A DNA stretch of 64,000 bases, taken from NCBI RefSeq assembly GCF_030406905.1, contig NZ_CP129137.1, positions 5,352,001 through 5,416,000 on the forward strand, given 5' to 3'. The notes below the pieces were generated by a model. It did not search any database, had not been told where the DNA came from, and saw only the letters and a list, made by a program, of their open reading frames with translations. Each line of letters starts with the position of its first letter. Position 1 is the first letter of the stretch. The position numbers and the translations under genes are program-made. This stretch comes from Streptomyces sp. HUAS CB01 (lineage in GTDB: Bacteria; Actinomycetota; Actinomycetes; Streptomycetales; Streptomycetaceae). Below are positions 1-7,235 of this stretch, one piece after another.

Positions 1-2
1 CT

Positions 3-641
3 TCGGAACGGCAACTCGCCGCGGACTGGAAGGTGTCCCGGCCCACGGCCGCACGGTCGCTGGAAGCGCTGAGCCATCAGGGCCTGGTCGAGAAGCGTCA
101 GGGCTCGGGGACGTACGTGCGCAGCCTCGAAGTGAACCGGCGGGCGCGGGAGTTGTACGGGCGTGCTCGGCAGACCGGGAAGATCTACACGCCCGGCGAG
201 TACGCGGTGATCACTTCCGCCGGCTGGCTGGAGGCTCCGGACCACGTCGCCGAGGCGCTGGGCCTGGTGAAGGATCGTCGAGCCGTGCACCGCCGGCGCG
301 TGACCAACAACCAGGACGGCCCGATCACGCTGTCCACCTCGTGGTTCGCGCCGGATGTCGGCGAGCGGGCGCCCAAGCTCACGGATCCCGAGCGGATCCA
401 GGAAGGGACGCTGATGTACGTCGAGCGGATGACGGGGCGTCAAGGGAGCTACGCGGAGGATCGCATGTGCGCTCGGGACGCCACCGACGAGGAGGCCACC
501 GACCTGCGGCTGGAGCGGGGATCCGCGGTCCTCATCGTCCATCACGTGGTCTTCGACCTCCAGGACCGGCCTCTGGAGTTCGCCGAAGCCACCTACCCGC
601 CGCACCGTTGGGCCTTCGAGCAGGGTTACCCGCTGACCTGA
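3..641 (+). CDS. GntR/HutC-family transcriptional repressor, 5' end missing
   Basis: The reading frame is open to the window edge, so the true start lies upstream. The first visible residues (SERQLAADWKVSRPTAARSL) are already the GntR winged-helix domain, which ends near QGSGTYVR. The rest, about 160 residues, is a UTRA-type effector domain of the HutC subfamily. In AICEs such proteins (KorSA-like) repress transfer or replication genes. Two palindromes at 679-718 just downstream are candidate operators for this or the second GntR protein (1447-2175). The GTG at 33 is an internal codon, not the start. Confidence 0.85.
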   Translation, partial: SERQLAADWKVSRPTAARSLEALSHQGLVEKRQGSGTYVRSLEVNRRARELYGRARQTGKIYTPGEYAVITSAGWLEAPDHVAEALGLVKDRRAVHRRRVTNNQDGPITLSTSWFAPDVGERAPKLTDPERIQEGTLMYVERMTGRQGSYAEDRMCARDATDEEATDLRLERGSAVLIVHHVVFDLQDRPLEFAEATYPPHRWAFEQGYPLT

Positions 642-666
642 CGACTCGCCAATTACGCCGAACCGC

Positions 667-718
667 TTGCGCCTTCGAAGTGGCTAATGCCACTATCCAG
701 AAAGTGGCTAAGGCCACT
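667..718 (+). promoter_or_regulatory. Promoter with twin palindromic operators
   Basis: Two near-identical palindromes, AGTGGCTAATGCCACT (679-694) and AGTGGCTAAGGCCACT (703-718), each have 6-bp arms and a 4-bp spacer, and lie 24 bp apart. They are between the first GntR gene and the small gene at 740. A possible promoter is TTGCGC (667-672), 18 bp, CACTAT (691-696), so the palindromes would cover the -10 and start region. Binding by a GntR protein of this element is inferred. Confidence 0.6.
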
Positions 719-739
719 TGGAGGACAAGGAGGCACGAC

Positions 740-913
740 GTGGTGAGTCGGCGGCCGGAGCCGGATGCACGGTTAGCTTGCCGGGGGTGTCGGGGGCGTG
801 GCTGGAAGCGCGTCGGCTCCCGGACGGTGCTGGCGCTCTCCACGGCCAATGACCGCGACCGTGCCATGTCGAAGCGGCGCTGCCTCGACTGCGACGGCAG
901 CGGCAAGGAGTGA
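740..913 (+). CDS. Small protein with two CxxCxGxG zinc motifs
   Basis: A 57-residue basic protein starting at GTG 740 (or GTG 743), behind AGGAGG at 729-734. It carries CRGCRGRG near the N-terminus and CLDCDGSG at the C-terminus, resembling the CxxCxGxG zinc motifs of the DnaJ cysteine-rich domain, and could bind one zinc ion. There is no J domain. Codon 12 (773-775) is TTA, rare in Streptomyces. It ends 6 bp before the ATPase gene at 920, suggesting co-transcription. The function is not known; a role as partner of the ATPase is speculation. Confidence 0.6.
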   Translation: MVSRRPEPDARLACRGCRGRGWKRVGSRTVLALSTANDRDRAMSKRRCLDCDGSGKE

Positions 914-919
914 GCACGC

Positions 920-1357
920 ATGGCCTACACGATCGACCGCTACCCCTGCCAGGACTCGCCGCGGCTCGGCGCGATGACCCTGCATCCGGAACCTGAGTCG
1001 GTGCCCCGCGCCCGGCGCTGGTTCCGGAAGTTCATCGCTCCGTACAACCCGGCCTGCTCTGTCGACGACTGCGCTCTGATGATCTCGGAGTTGGTGACCA
1101 ACGCCATCCTCTACGGGCAGGCGGACGACCCCTGGCTGGTGCGGGTCGAGTGGTACCGCGAGGGAACCGCGCTCCGCGTTGATGTGCACAACCCGGGCTT
1201 TCCCGTGAACGTGCGGGTGCGGCACCCCGAAGCGAACGACGCTCACGGACGGGGTCTGCTCCTGGTCGACTCCATTGCCGACTCCTGGTGCTCTGGTCCC
1301 AGCCGACACGGCGGCACGGTTGTCTCCTTCGTGGTCGCCGATGCCTGGCCGGCCTGA
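920..1357 (+). CDS. ATP-binding protein, anti-sigma-factor (RsbW/HATPase_c) fold
   Basis: A 145-residue single-domain GHKL ATPase. The N box is visible as ELVTNAILYG and the G box as HGRGLLLVDSIADSW. The size matches the stand-alone HATPase proteins abundant in Streptomyces, which are related to anti-sigma kinases such as RsbW/SpoIIAB, but no partner sigma or STAS gene is adjacent. It starts at ATG 920, 6 bp after the zinc-motif gene, and probably shares the 667-718 promoter. Similar ATPase genes are common between the GntR genes of AICEs; their role there is unknown. Confidence 0.8.
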   Translation: MAYTIDRYPCQDSPRLGAMTLHPEPESVPRARRWFRKFIAPYNPACSVDDCALMISELVTNAILYGQADDPWLVRVEWYREGTALRVDVHNPGFPVNVRVRHPEANDAHGRGLLLVDSIADSWCSGPSRHGGTVVSFVVADAWPA

Positions 1358-1403
1358 CGGGACAGTCCACCCCTTCTACTGCCCGTGTGAAAGTGTCGCT
1401 AGG

Positions 1404-1429
1404 CTGGTTGACCAGTTGACTTGGCCAAT
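1404..1429 (+). promoter_or_regulatory. Candidate autoregulatory operator of the second GntR gene
   Basis: The sequence at 1412-1429 (CCAGTTGACTTGGCCAAT) keeps the central TTGACTT and much of the flank of the reverse complement of the two repeats at 2208-2225 and 2242-2259. A second overlapping TTGACC lies at 1409-1414. It ends 17 bp before the GTG start of the GntR gene, fitting repression of its own gene. It is a weaker match than the 22xx pair. Confidence 0.45.
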
Positions 1430-1446
1430 CTCGACAGGCGGCGCTC

Positions 1447-2175
1447 GTGACCTATGATGTGGAGCCACCGAAGTACGTGCGCCTCGCGCAGACGCTTCAG
1501 CGTCGCATCGAAGACGGCACGTATGCGCCCGGCACCCGAGTGCCGAGCGAGAACCAGCTGGTGCAGACCTTCGGCATGTCCCGCCCGACCGTCGTCCGAG
1601 CCCTGGAGCTCCTGAAGCGGGACGGCTGGCTCGAGTCCCGGCAAGGGTACGGGACGACCGTCCGGGGTCGCCCGGAAGTCGTCGAGCAGAAGGACCGGCG
1701 GGGGCGTGGGGCGCTTGAGCGCGACGAGTCTCACGCCGCAGGCCGCCTGATCGAAGTCGGGCGTGTGCCTGTTCCGTCGCGAGTCGCCTCGGCGCTCGGC
1801 CTGCCCAAGAGAACCGAAGTCCTCCTGCGCCGCTTCCTGGTCGAAGAGGACGGCGAGGCGGTGGAGCTGGTCTCGTCGTACTTCCCCGCCGGCCTGGCGG
1901 AAGGCACTGGGCTGGGGTCCGGCGAACCTCTGAGTGGGAGTGCGCGCGAACACCTCGAAGCTCGGAAGAAGATCCGCTTCGATCATGTCGTCGAGCGCGT
2001 GTCCGCTCGGATGCCTGATGCGGGCGAGGCCGCCGTACTGGACCTGCCGGACGGTGTTCCCGTGCTGAGCGTGCTAGTCGTGGCGTGTGACGCGTCGGGC
2101 CGGTCGTTGCAGGTCTCCGAGCTGCTGCTGCCGGCTGACCGGCAGGAACTCGAAGACACTTACCGCCTGAACTGA
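1447..2175 (+). CDS. GntR/HutC-family transcriptional repressor (KorSA-like)
   Basis: A 242-residue protein with an N-terminal GntR winged helix (residues about 8-75; RVPSENQLVQTFGMSRPTVV) and a C-terminal UTRA domain. It starts at GTG 1447. It sits directly before the tra operon promoter, where two matching repeats cover the promoter, and a related site lies before its own gene. By analogy with KorSA of pSAM2 it probably holds transfer genes silent until induction. The effector is unknown. Family assignment is firm; the operator link is inference. Confidence 0.88.
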   Translation: MTYDVEPPKYVRLAQTLQRRIEDGTYAPGTRVPSENQLVQTFGMSRPTVVRALELLKRDGWLESRQGYGTTVRGRPEVVEQKDRRGRGALERDESHAAGRLIEVGRVPVPSRVASALGLPKRTEVLLRRFLVEEDGEAVELVSSYFPAGLAEGTGLGSGEPLSGSAREHLEARKKIRFDHVVERVSARMPDAGEAAVLDLPDGVPVLSVLVVACDASGRSLQVSELLLPADRQELEDTYRLN

Positions 2176-2207
2176 CCCCGGTCGAGAGCGAGTTGCCAGC
2201 GATAGCG

Positions 2208-2259
2208 ACTTGACAAGTCAACCTGGCATCCTTAGCTTCGAACTTGCTAAGTCAACCTG
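2208..2259 (+). promoter_or_regulatory. tra operon promoter with paired repressor sites
   Basis: A consensus -35 TTGACA (2210-2215), 17-bp spacer and -10 TAGCTT (2233-2238) precede the gene at 2302. Two 18-bp direct repeats, ACTTGACAAGTCAACCTG (2208-2225) and ACTTGCTAAGTCAACCTG (2242-2259), differ at two central positions. One covers the -35 and the other the expected start site. Each contains a TTGAC..GTCAA or related palindrome. The layout is that of a tightly repressed promoter; the GntR protein at 1447 is the likely ligand. Confidence 0.7.
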
Positions 2260-2301
2260 TCAGGTAGGCGGGTTGATCGACTCTCAGAAGGAGTAACCCC
2301 T

Positions 2302-2652
2302 GTGCGTGTGATCCGTGTTGACGCCTCGGCCGCCACCATCCTGCTCACCGAAGCCCCGGCGCCGAAGGTGCGCGACCGGCAGACCGGTGAGATCGCCAAG
2401 GACGCGGTGTCCGGCGAGGTGCTGATGACGGTCGGCGTCGTCTACATCGACGAGGGGGAGTCGTCGCTGATCCAGGTGGCGGTCCCGGAGAGCGGCGTGA
2501 CCGAGGGGCTGACCGTCGGCGCCCCGGTGTCCCTTCCGGGCCTGGTGGCTCGGCCCTGGCAGAGCGTGTTCAACGGCCAGGAGCGCCACGGCATCGCCTA
2601 CCGGGCGACTGCCATCGCCCCGGGCGCCTTCCCCATGGCTGAAGCGGGCTGA
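2302..2652 (+). CDS. Conserved AICE protein of unknown function, first gene of tra operon
   Basis: A 116-residue protein from GTG 2302, preceded by GAAGGAG with good spacing. It is rich in beta-strand-forming stretches (MTVGVVYID, SSLIQVAV) and ends with GIAYRATAIAPG. The overall pattern faintly resembles Pra-type activators of replication and excision in pSAM2-like elements, but similarity by eye is weak and I do not assign it. It begins the operon controlled by the 2208-2259 promoter and lies 5 bp before traB, so a role in transfer or replication control is likely. Confidence 0.65.
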   Translation: MRVIRVDASAATILLTEAPAPKVRDRQTGEIAKDAVSGEVLMTVGVVYIDEGESSLIQVAVPESGVTEGLTVGAPVSLPGLVARPWQSVFNGQERHGIAYRATAIAPGAFPMAEAG

Positions 2653-2657
2653 TCGCC

Positions 2658-4031
2658 GTGACGGACCTGGTGACGTGGGCCGAGCTGGGCGGTTCGCTCG
2701 CTGCGATAGGCGGCGCCGCCTACGCTCGGCACGCCTACCCGGCGGCGTACTGGTCCACGGTCGGGCTGCCGCTCGCGGTGGCCCGGCTGCTGGCCTCGTA
2801 CTCCTCGACCATGGACGCCTGCGGCCTGACCGTCGAGCCTTCCCGGTGGCGGGCGCTGGCCGTCCGGGCGGCCACTCGGCGTGAGGTCCGGCCGGTGCCT
2901 CCTCGTCGGGGCGTCATCCGGCCCACGACGACTGGACTGCGTATGCGGCTGCGGTTGGCTCCCGGCCAGGAGCCGGCGGACGTGGCGGCCTCCGCGGAAC
3001 GCCTCCGGCACGCCTGGGGCGTCCACGCCGTCCATGTGCGGGACGTCAAGCCCGGGGTCGTCGAACTGCGGCTCGTCGGCTTCGACGTACTGCGGAAGGT
3101 GCGGATGCCCCGTCGGCTCGACGGCGGCCCGCTGCAGGTCCCGGTGGCGTTACGGGAGGACGCGACCGCGTTCGTGCGCGACTACCGGGCCGTGCCGCAT
3201 GAGCTGGTGCTGGGCGCCACGCTCTCGGGCAAGTCCATGTACCTGCGGAACCTGCTGACCGGTCTCGCTGCCCAGCTGGTGGTCCTGGTCGGAATCGACT
3301 GCAAGCGCGGAGTCGAGCTGGCACCCTTCGCGCCCCGGCTCTCCGCTCTGGCGACCGACCCGGACCAAGCGGCCGAACTGCTTCCCGTGCTGGTGAAGGA
3401 GATGGAAGACCGGTACGACCTGATCAAGGCTCGGCAGGGCATCGCACCCGGCACGCCCGAGGAGCTGATCACCTCGGACATCTGGGGCCTTCCGGAAGGC
3501 GAACGTCCGGCTCCTATCGTGCTGTTCATCGACGAAGTGGCGGAACTCTTCCTCGTCGCCACCAGAAAGGAGGAGGAACGGCGGGACGAGATGGTCACCC
3601 AGCTCATCCGGCTCGCCCAACTCGGCCGAGCCGCCGGGATCTACCTCGAAGTCTGCGGGCAGCGCTTCGGCGCCGAGCTGGGCAAGGGTGCGACCATGCT
3701 CCGCGCCCAGCTCACCGGCCGCGTCTGCCACCGCGTGAACGACGAAGCCTCGGCGAAGATGGCGCTCGGCGACATCGCCCCGGAAGCCGTCCTCGCGGCC
3801 TGCGCCATCGCACCCGAACTGCCCGGCCTCGCCGTCGTCGGCGACACCTCCGGCGGCTGGTCCCGCATCCGCACCCCCTATCTCTCGCTTGCCGATGCCG
3901 CGGCCATCTGCCGCGCCACGGCTGACCTCGCCCCCGACGCACGGGCGCTCGATCCCCTCCGCCCGTACGTACCGCCGACGCCGGTCGAGGCGTCCGGGCC
4001 CGTGGCCACCGCTCGCCCGGTCACCGAATAG
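2658..4031 (+). CDS. traB: TraB-type FtsK/SpoIIIE DNA translocase
   Basis: A 457-residue motor protein for conjugal transfer of double-stranded DNA between hyphae, the single key transfer protein of Streptomyces conjugation. The N-terminal ~160 residues include a likely membrane-associated region. The ATPase domain follows with Walker A GATLSGKS (about residues 186-193) and Walker B IVLFIDEVAEL (about 287). GTG 2658 is the start, 5 bp after the previous gene. Codon 165 (3150-3152) is TTA, so translation may depend on the bldA tRNA. TraB hexamers recognise 8-bp clt repeats; I saw no clear array here. Confidence 0.92.
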   Translation: MTDLVTWAELGGSLAAIGGAAYARHAYPAAYWSTVGLPLAVARLLASYSSTMDACGLTVEPSRWRALAVRAATRREVRPVPPRRGVIRPTTTGLRMRLRLAPGQEPADVAASAERLRHAWGVHAVHVRDVKPGVVELRLVGFDVLRKVRMPRRLDGGPLQVPVALREDATAFVRDYRAVPHELVLGATLSGKSMYLRNLLTGLAAQLVVLVGIDCKRGVELAPFAPRLSALATDPDQAAELLPVLVKEMEDRYDLIKARQGIAPGTPEELITSDIWGLPEGERPAPIVLFIDEVAELFLVATRKEEERRDEMVTQLIRLAQLGRAAGIYLEVCGQRFGAELGKGATMLRAQLTGRVCHRVNDEASAKMALGDIAPEAVLAACAIAPELPGLAVVGDTSGGWSRIRTPYLSLADAAAICRATADLAPDARALDPLRPYVPPTPVEASGPVATARPVTE

Positions 4032-4111
4032 GCGAACCCGCCCCCCGGCTGCACGGCCGTTCCGTGCCACATCCCTACCCCTCCATGCCCGAAACCGGAA
4101 GGAGCCGTCCC

Positions 4112-4741
4112 GTGCGTGCCCTGCCCGTCCGTATCGACGCCGTACTCGTCCAGGCACTGATCGCCGCCGCACTGTCCTTCGCCCACCTGCACGATTTGGC
4201 GCTGGCTGCGGGGCAGGACGGCTGGAAGGCCTGGGCCTACCCGGTTTCCGTCGACCTGCTGTTGGTCGCGGCCTGGCGGCGGCTCCGCACCGGCGGGGCG
4301 AAAGCGGCCGGATGGTGCTGGTTCCTCGTCGCACTGACCGCCTCGCTCGGCGCCAACGTCGCCACGGCCGGGCTGCTCGACCTCGACGACGTACCGGACT
4401 GGCTGCGGATCCTCGTCGCCGGCTGGCCCGCGGTCGCCTTCCTGGGCGGGACGCTCCTCGCTCACGGAGCAACCACAGATGCCCGAACGGAGGAGCACGA
4501 GTCGGCCCCGGCGCCGGACGCGGCCGAAGAACCGACCCCGGTAGCCGAGTTTCCCGCCGCAGGGTCGAAATCGGCCCCGCCCTCCACGCCCCCGGTGCCA
4601 CCGGCGCTCGTCACGCTCGCGCGCAAGATCGCCGACGAGCACCGCGCCCGGACCGGAACACCCATCGACACCTCGACCCTTCGCGCCCGGCTCGGCGTCC
4701 CGCTGCCCCTGGCCGAAGCCATCTCCACCCACCTGACCTGA
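4112..4741 (+). CDS. DUF2637 membrane protein of AICE
   Basis: A 209-residue protein. GTG 4112 is chosen because GGAAGGAG at 4097-4104 fits it; an upstream in-frame start at 4064 has no ribosome site. Hydrophobic segments at about residues 8-28, 43-55, 68-88 and 98-118 suggest four membrane helices, followed by an Ala/Pro/Glu-rich linker and a C-terminal segment resembling a small helix-turn-helix (TSTLRARLGVPLPLAEAI). The DUF2637 family is typical of actinobacterial plasmids and AICEs. Its role is unknown, but its place after traB suggests transfer or spread. Confidence 0.8.
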   Translation: MRALPVRIDAVLVQALIAAALSFAHLHDLALAAGQDGWKAWAYPVSVDLLLVAAWRRLRTGGAKAAGWCWFLVALTASLGANVATAGLLDLDDVPDWLRILVAGWPAVAFLGGTLLAHGATTDARTEEHESAPAPDAAEEPTPVAEFPAAGSKSAPPSTPPVPPALVTLARKIADEHRARTGTPIDTSTLRARLGVPLPLAEAISTHLT

Positions 4742-4759
4742 CCCGGAGGACATCCCCTC

Positions 4760-4954
4760 GTGCGCCCGTCCACGCTCCGCGCGCTCAAGCGCGCCGCCGA
4801 GCTGACCCGACAGAACCGCCTCACCGAAGCCGTGCTCGTCGCCGAGCCCGTGATCCTCGCCGCCGACAGCTACGAGGGCGACGAGATCTTGCGCTGGCTC
4901 GCCGACCACGTCACCGACTTCACCGGCGAAGACCCGAAGGAGACCCGCAGTTGA
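4760..4954 (+). CDS. Small hypothetical protein in tra operon
   Basis: A 64-residue helical, charged protein from GTG 4760 behind CCGGAGGA. Its N-terminal half (LRALKRAAELTRQNRLTEAV) looks amphipathic helical. It has no recognisable motif and no membrane segment. Its stop codon overlaps the TTG start of the next gene, showing translational coupling within the spread/transfer gene cluster. Confidence 0.65.
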   Translation: MRPSTLRALKRAAELTRQNRLTEAVLVAEPVILAADSYEGDEILRWLADHVTDFTGEDPKETRS

Positions 4955-5142
4955 CCACCAACCGCCGCTTCCGCCGCGTCGTCCGCATCGGCCCCGTACA
5001 GGTCGCCACCTACTACGACGGCCGGGGCCGGGAGAAGCACACCGCCGCCTGCACGGCCCCGCGCTGCGGCTTCGCCACGGACTACGACAGCCGCGCCGCC
5101 GCCGAACTGGCCGCCCGTACACACCGCTGCGCCGTCCGCTGA
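4951..5142 (+). CDS. Mobile element transfer protein (small AICE family)
   Basis: A 63-residue basic protein from TTG 4951, overlapping the previous stop as TTGA, with AAGGAG at 4937-4942. It contains CTAPRCGF and a final THRC, so four residues (two Cys, His, Cys) could bind zinc. The sequence (RRFRRVVRIGPVQVATYYDG, CTAPRCGFATDYDSRAAAEL) matches a family annotated as mobile element transfer protein in Streptomyces AICEs. It is thought to act with Spd proteins in spread within the recipient mycelium; the biochemical role is unknown. Confidence 0.75.
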   Translation: MTTNRRFRRVVRIGPVQVATYYDGRGREKHTAACTAPRCGFATDYDSRAAAELAARTHRCAVR

Positions 5143-5152
5143 AGGAGCTCCC

Positions 5153-5347
5153 GTGACCGTCTCGCTGCCGCTCGTCGTCGTCCTGGGCGTCGTCGCCTGG
5201 GCCGCGATCAAGTTCCTCGGCGTCCGGCTCTGGATCGCCGTGGTGATCGCCCTGTTCGGCTTCTGGCTCTCCCACACCTTCCTCGCCCCCGTCATCGAGT
5301 CCGGCACACGTTCCGGTGTCGACGTCGTCAACGGCAACCACGAGTGA
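5153..5347 (+). CDS. Small membrane protein, Spd-like
   Basis: A 64-residue protein from GTG 5153 with GAAGGAG just upstream. Two hydrophobic stretches (residues about 3-22 and 25-45) suggest two membrane helices, with a short polar C-terminus. Size, hydrophobicity and position between the transfer protein and the next Spd-like gene suggest a role in intramycelial plasmid spread. Assignment rests on context rather than a motif. Confidence 0.7.
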   Translation: MTVSLPLVVVLGVVAWAAIKFLGVRLWIAVVIALFGFWLSHTFLAPVIESGTRSGVDVVNGNHE

Positions 5348-5361
5348 CAAGGAGGTCCGCC

Positions 5362-5616
5362 GTGTTCCGCCCCAAACTGCCCGACATCCCGACTCCGCCG
5401 CCGACCGTCGTGCCTCAGCAGACGCAGGCTCCGGCCCCCGCGGGAGGCCGATCGGTCGCCCCGTACCTGGGCGTCGGTGCCGGCGCGGTCGCCGCCGTGG
5501 TCGTCGTCGGAGTCGTGCTCACCGCGCTCCTGGCGGCGGTCGCCGTCTCGGCCGTGTCCGTGGCCATCGCCGCCGTGGTCCTGCGCTCCCTCGTCACCGG
5601 CGCGCACAAGCGCTGA
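5362..5616 (+). CDS. SpdB-like spread protein
   Basis: An 84-residue protein. GTG 5362 is chosen because AAGGAGG (5348-5354) precedes it; GTG 5344 overlaps the previous gene and has no site. The N-terminal 35 residues are Pro-rich and polar, followed by a long Ala/Val-rich hydrophobic region (about 38-75) able to cross the membrane once or twice. This layout resembles small SpdB2/SpdB proteins of Streptomyces plasmids, implicated in septal spread of DNA. Confidence 0.7.
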   Translation: MFRPKLPDIPTPPPTVVPQQTQAPAPAGGRSVAPYLGVGAGAVAAVVVVGVVLTALLAAVAVSAVSVAIAAVVLRSLVTGAHKR

Positions 5617-5703
5617 CCGGCCGACGGGGCGGCAAACGCCGCCAAGCATCCCGCCGCCCCGCTGGCCGCCTCCCAACCGTCGCAACAGCCGAAAGGAATT
5701 CCC

Positions 5704-7065
5704 ATCATCACCCGGCAGACTCCGCCCCCGCTGGCGGAACTCTCCACGCTGGCCTCCCTCGGCGCCCTGCCCGAGTTGGCCCGCCAGCTGTCCGGCCTGG
5801 GCGGCTGCACCCGCCCCGTACGTCTCGACGGCCACCGCACCGAACTTGCGGTGGACCGGACGACGGGCGAGATCGGCCGCGTCCTGCACCACCTGGACTC
5901 GTCGGCCCTGCCCGCCGGTCAGCTCCTCGTCCGCTGCAACAACCGCCGTGCCACCCGGTGCGCGGCCTGCGCCGAGACCTACCGCCGCGACACCTACCAC
6001 CTGATCACCGCCGGACTCCGCGGTGGCAAGGGCACCCCCGAAGAGGTCTCCACACACCCGCGCGTCTTCGCCACCTTCACGGCCCCCGGCTTCGGCCCTG
6101 TCCACAACCGCCCCTCCAGCGGCCGGCCCTGCCGCTGCGGCGTCCGGCACGACGACGCAGACCCCGCCCTGGGCACGCCCCTCGCCCCCGACACCTACGA
6201 CTATGAAGCGGCCGTGTTGTGGAACGCGCACGCCGGTGCCCTGTGGCGGCGCTTCACGATCTACCTCCGCCGGGAGGTCGCCAAGCGCGTCGGCCTCACT
6301 CAGCGGGCGTTCCGGGACCACGCCCGGATCTCCTTCGCGAAGGTGGCCGAGTACCAGAAGCGAGGCGCGGTCCACTTCCACGCCGTGATCCGCCTCGACG
6401 GCCCGGAGGGCGGTGACTCACCGGCGCCCGCCTGGGCCACGGCCGAGCTGCTGACCGATGCCATCCGGGCCGCGGCAGCCGCCGCTCGCGTCAACGGGCC
6501 GACGGTCGACGGCCGGTCGCACACCCTCGTCTTCGGCCGACAGCTCGACGTACGCACGATCCGCACCGCCGACTTCGACGGCGGCCAAGATCTGACCGAG
6601 CGGGCCGTGGCGGCGTACATCGCCAAGTACGCCACCAAAGGCGCCGAGACGGCGACCGGCACCCTGGACCGGCCGTTGAAGTTCCTCGCCGAGCTGGCCC
6701 AAGCCCAGATCACCGACCACGCCCGGCGCATGATCCGCACCGCCTGGGCCCTGGGTGCTCGTCCCGCACTGGCAGACCTTCGACTGCGGGCGTGGGCCCA
6801 CATGCTCGGCTTCCGCGGCCACTTCTCCACCAAGTCCCGCCGCTACTCGACCACGCTCGGCGCGCTCCGCGACGCCCGCGCCGAATGGCGCCGTGCCCAA
6901 GCTGCTCCGCCTGTCCCGCAGGACGGCGAATCCACGCTCGTCCTCGCCCACTGGGTGTTCGCCGGCACCGGCCTGTCCCGCGGCGAAGCCTGGCTCGCCG
7001 CATCACTCGAACCCGCCCCCGGAACGGAAGGAGAACCGACATGGACCGCCGGCGCGACGAACTGA
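5704..7065 (+). CDS. repSA: AICE replication initiator (RepSA-like, HUH), non-canonical start
   Basis: Rolling-circle-type initiator that nicks the excised circle. From 5704 it would be 453 residues. The HUH motif is visible as VHFHAVIRL (about residue 222-230) and the catalytic region as AAYIAKYATKG (about 301-311); N-terminal cysteines (CNNRRATRCAAC, CRCG) may bind zinc. The best ribosome site, AAAGGA (5692-5697), leads to ATC ATC at 5704-5709, not a standard start. The first ATG/GTG/TTG in frame is TTG 5776, which lacks a site and would remove conserved-looking residues. The 3' end overlaps the excisionase gene. Confidence 0.85.
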   Translation: MITRQTPPPLAELSTLASLGALPELARQLSGLGGCTRPVRLDGHRTELAVDRTTGEIGRVLHHLDSSALPAGQLLVRCNNRRATRCAACAETYRRDTYHLITAGLRGGKGTPEEVSTHPRVFATFTAPGFGPVHNRPSSGRPCRCGVRHDDADPALGTPLAPDTYDYEAAVLWNAHAGALWRRFTIYLRREVAKRVGLTQRAFRDHARISFAKVAEYQKRGAVHFHAVIRLDGPEGGDSPAPAWATAELLTDAIRAAAAAARVNGPTVDGRSHTLVFGRQLDVRTIRTADFDGGQDLTERAVAAYIAKYATKGAETATGTLDRPLKFLAELAQAQITDHARRMIRTAWALGARPALADLRLRAWAHMLGFRGHFSTKSRRYSTTLGALRDARAEWRRAQAAPPVPQDGESTLVLAHWVFAGTGLSRGEAWLAASLEPAPGTEGEPTWTAGATN

Positions 7066-7235
7066 TGACAGTGCCCCAGGTGCTGAACGAGTTGGGAGGC
7101 GTGTCTCGCCGGACCTTCTACCGATGGCGGGAGCTGGGGCTCGGGCCGACCGCGTTCAAGCTGCCCAACGGTGAGCTGCGGGTGTGGCGAAGCGACTTCA
7201 GCGCATGGTTGCGACAGCTGGAGGAAGCGGCATGA
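7041..7235 (+). CDS. xis: Excisionase / MerR-like helix-turn-helix protein
   Basis: A 64-residue winged-helix protein from ATG 7041 with GGAAGGAG upstream. The sequence LMTVPQVLNELGGVSRRTFY..WRELGLGP..FKLPNGELRVWRSDFSAWL is the usual excisionase fold: recognition helix, then a wing and a C-terminal helix. With the integrase it directs excision of the element. It starts inside the end of rep and its TGA overlaps the ATG of int, so rep, xis and int form one coupled unit. Confidence 0.85.
   Translation: MDRRRDELMTVPQVLNELGGVSRRTFYRWRELGLGPTAFKLPNGELRVWRSDFSAWLRQLEEAA

Noticed and set aside
2658..5700. clt transfer locus as an 8-bp repeat array
   Set aside because: I looked for short tandem repeats around traB and saw none convincing.
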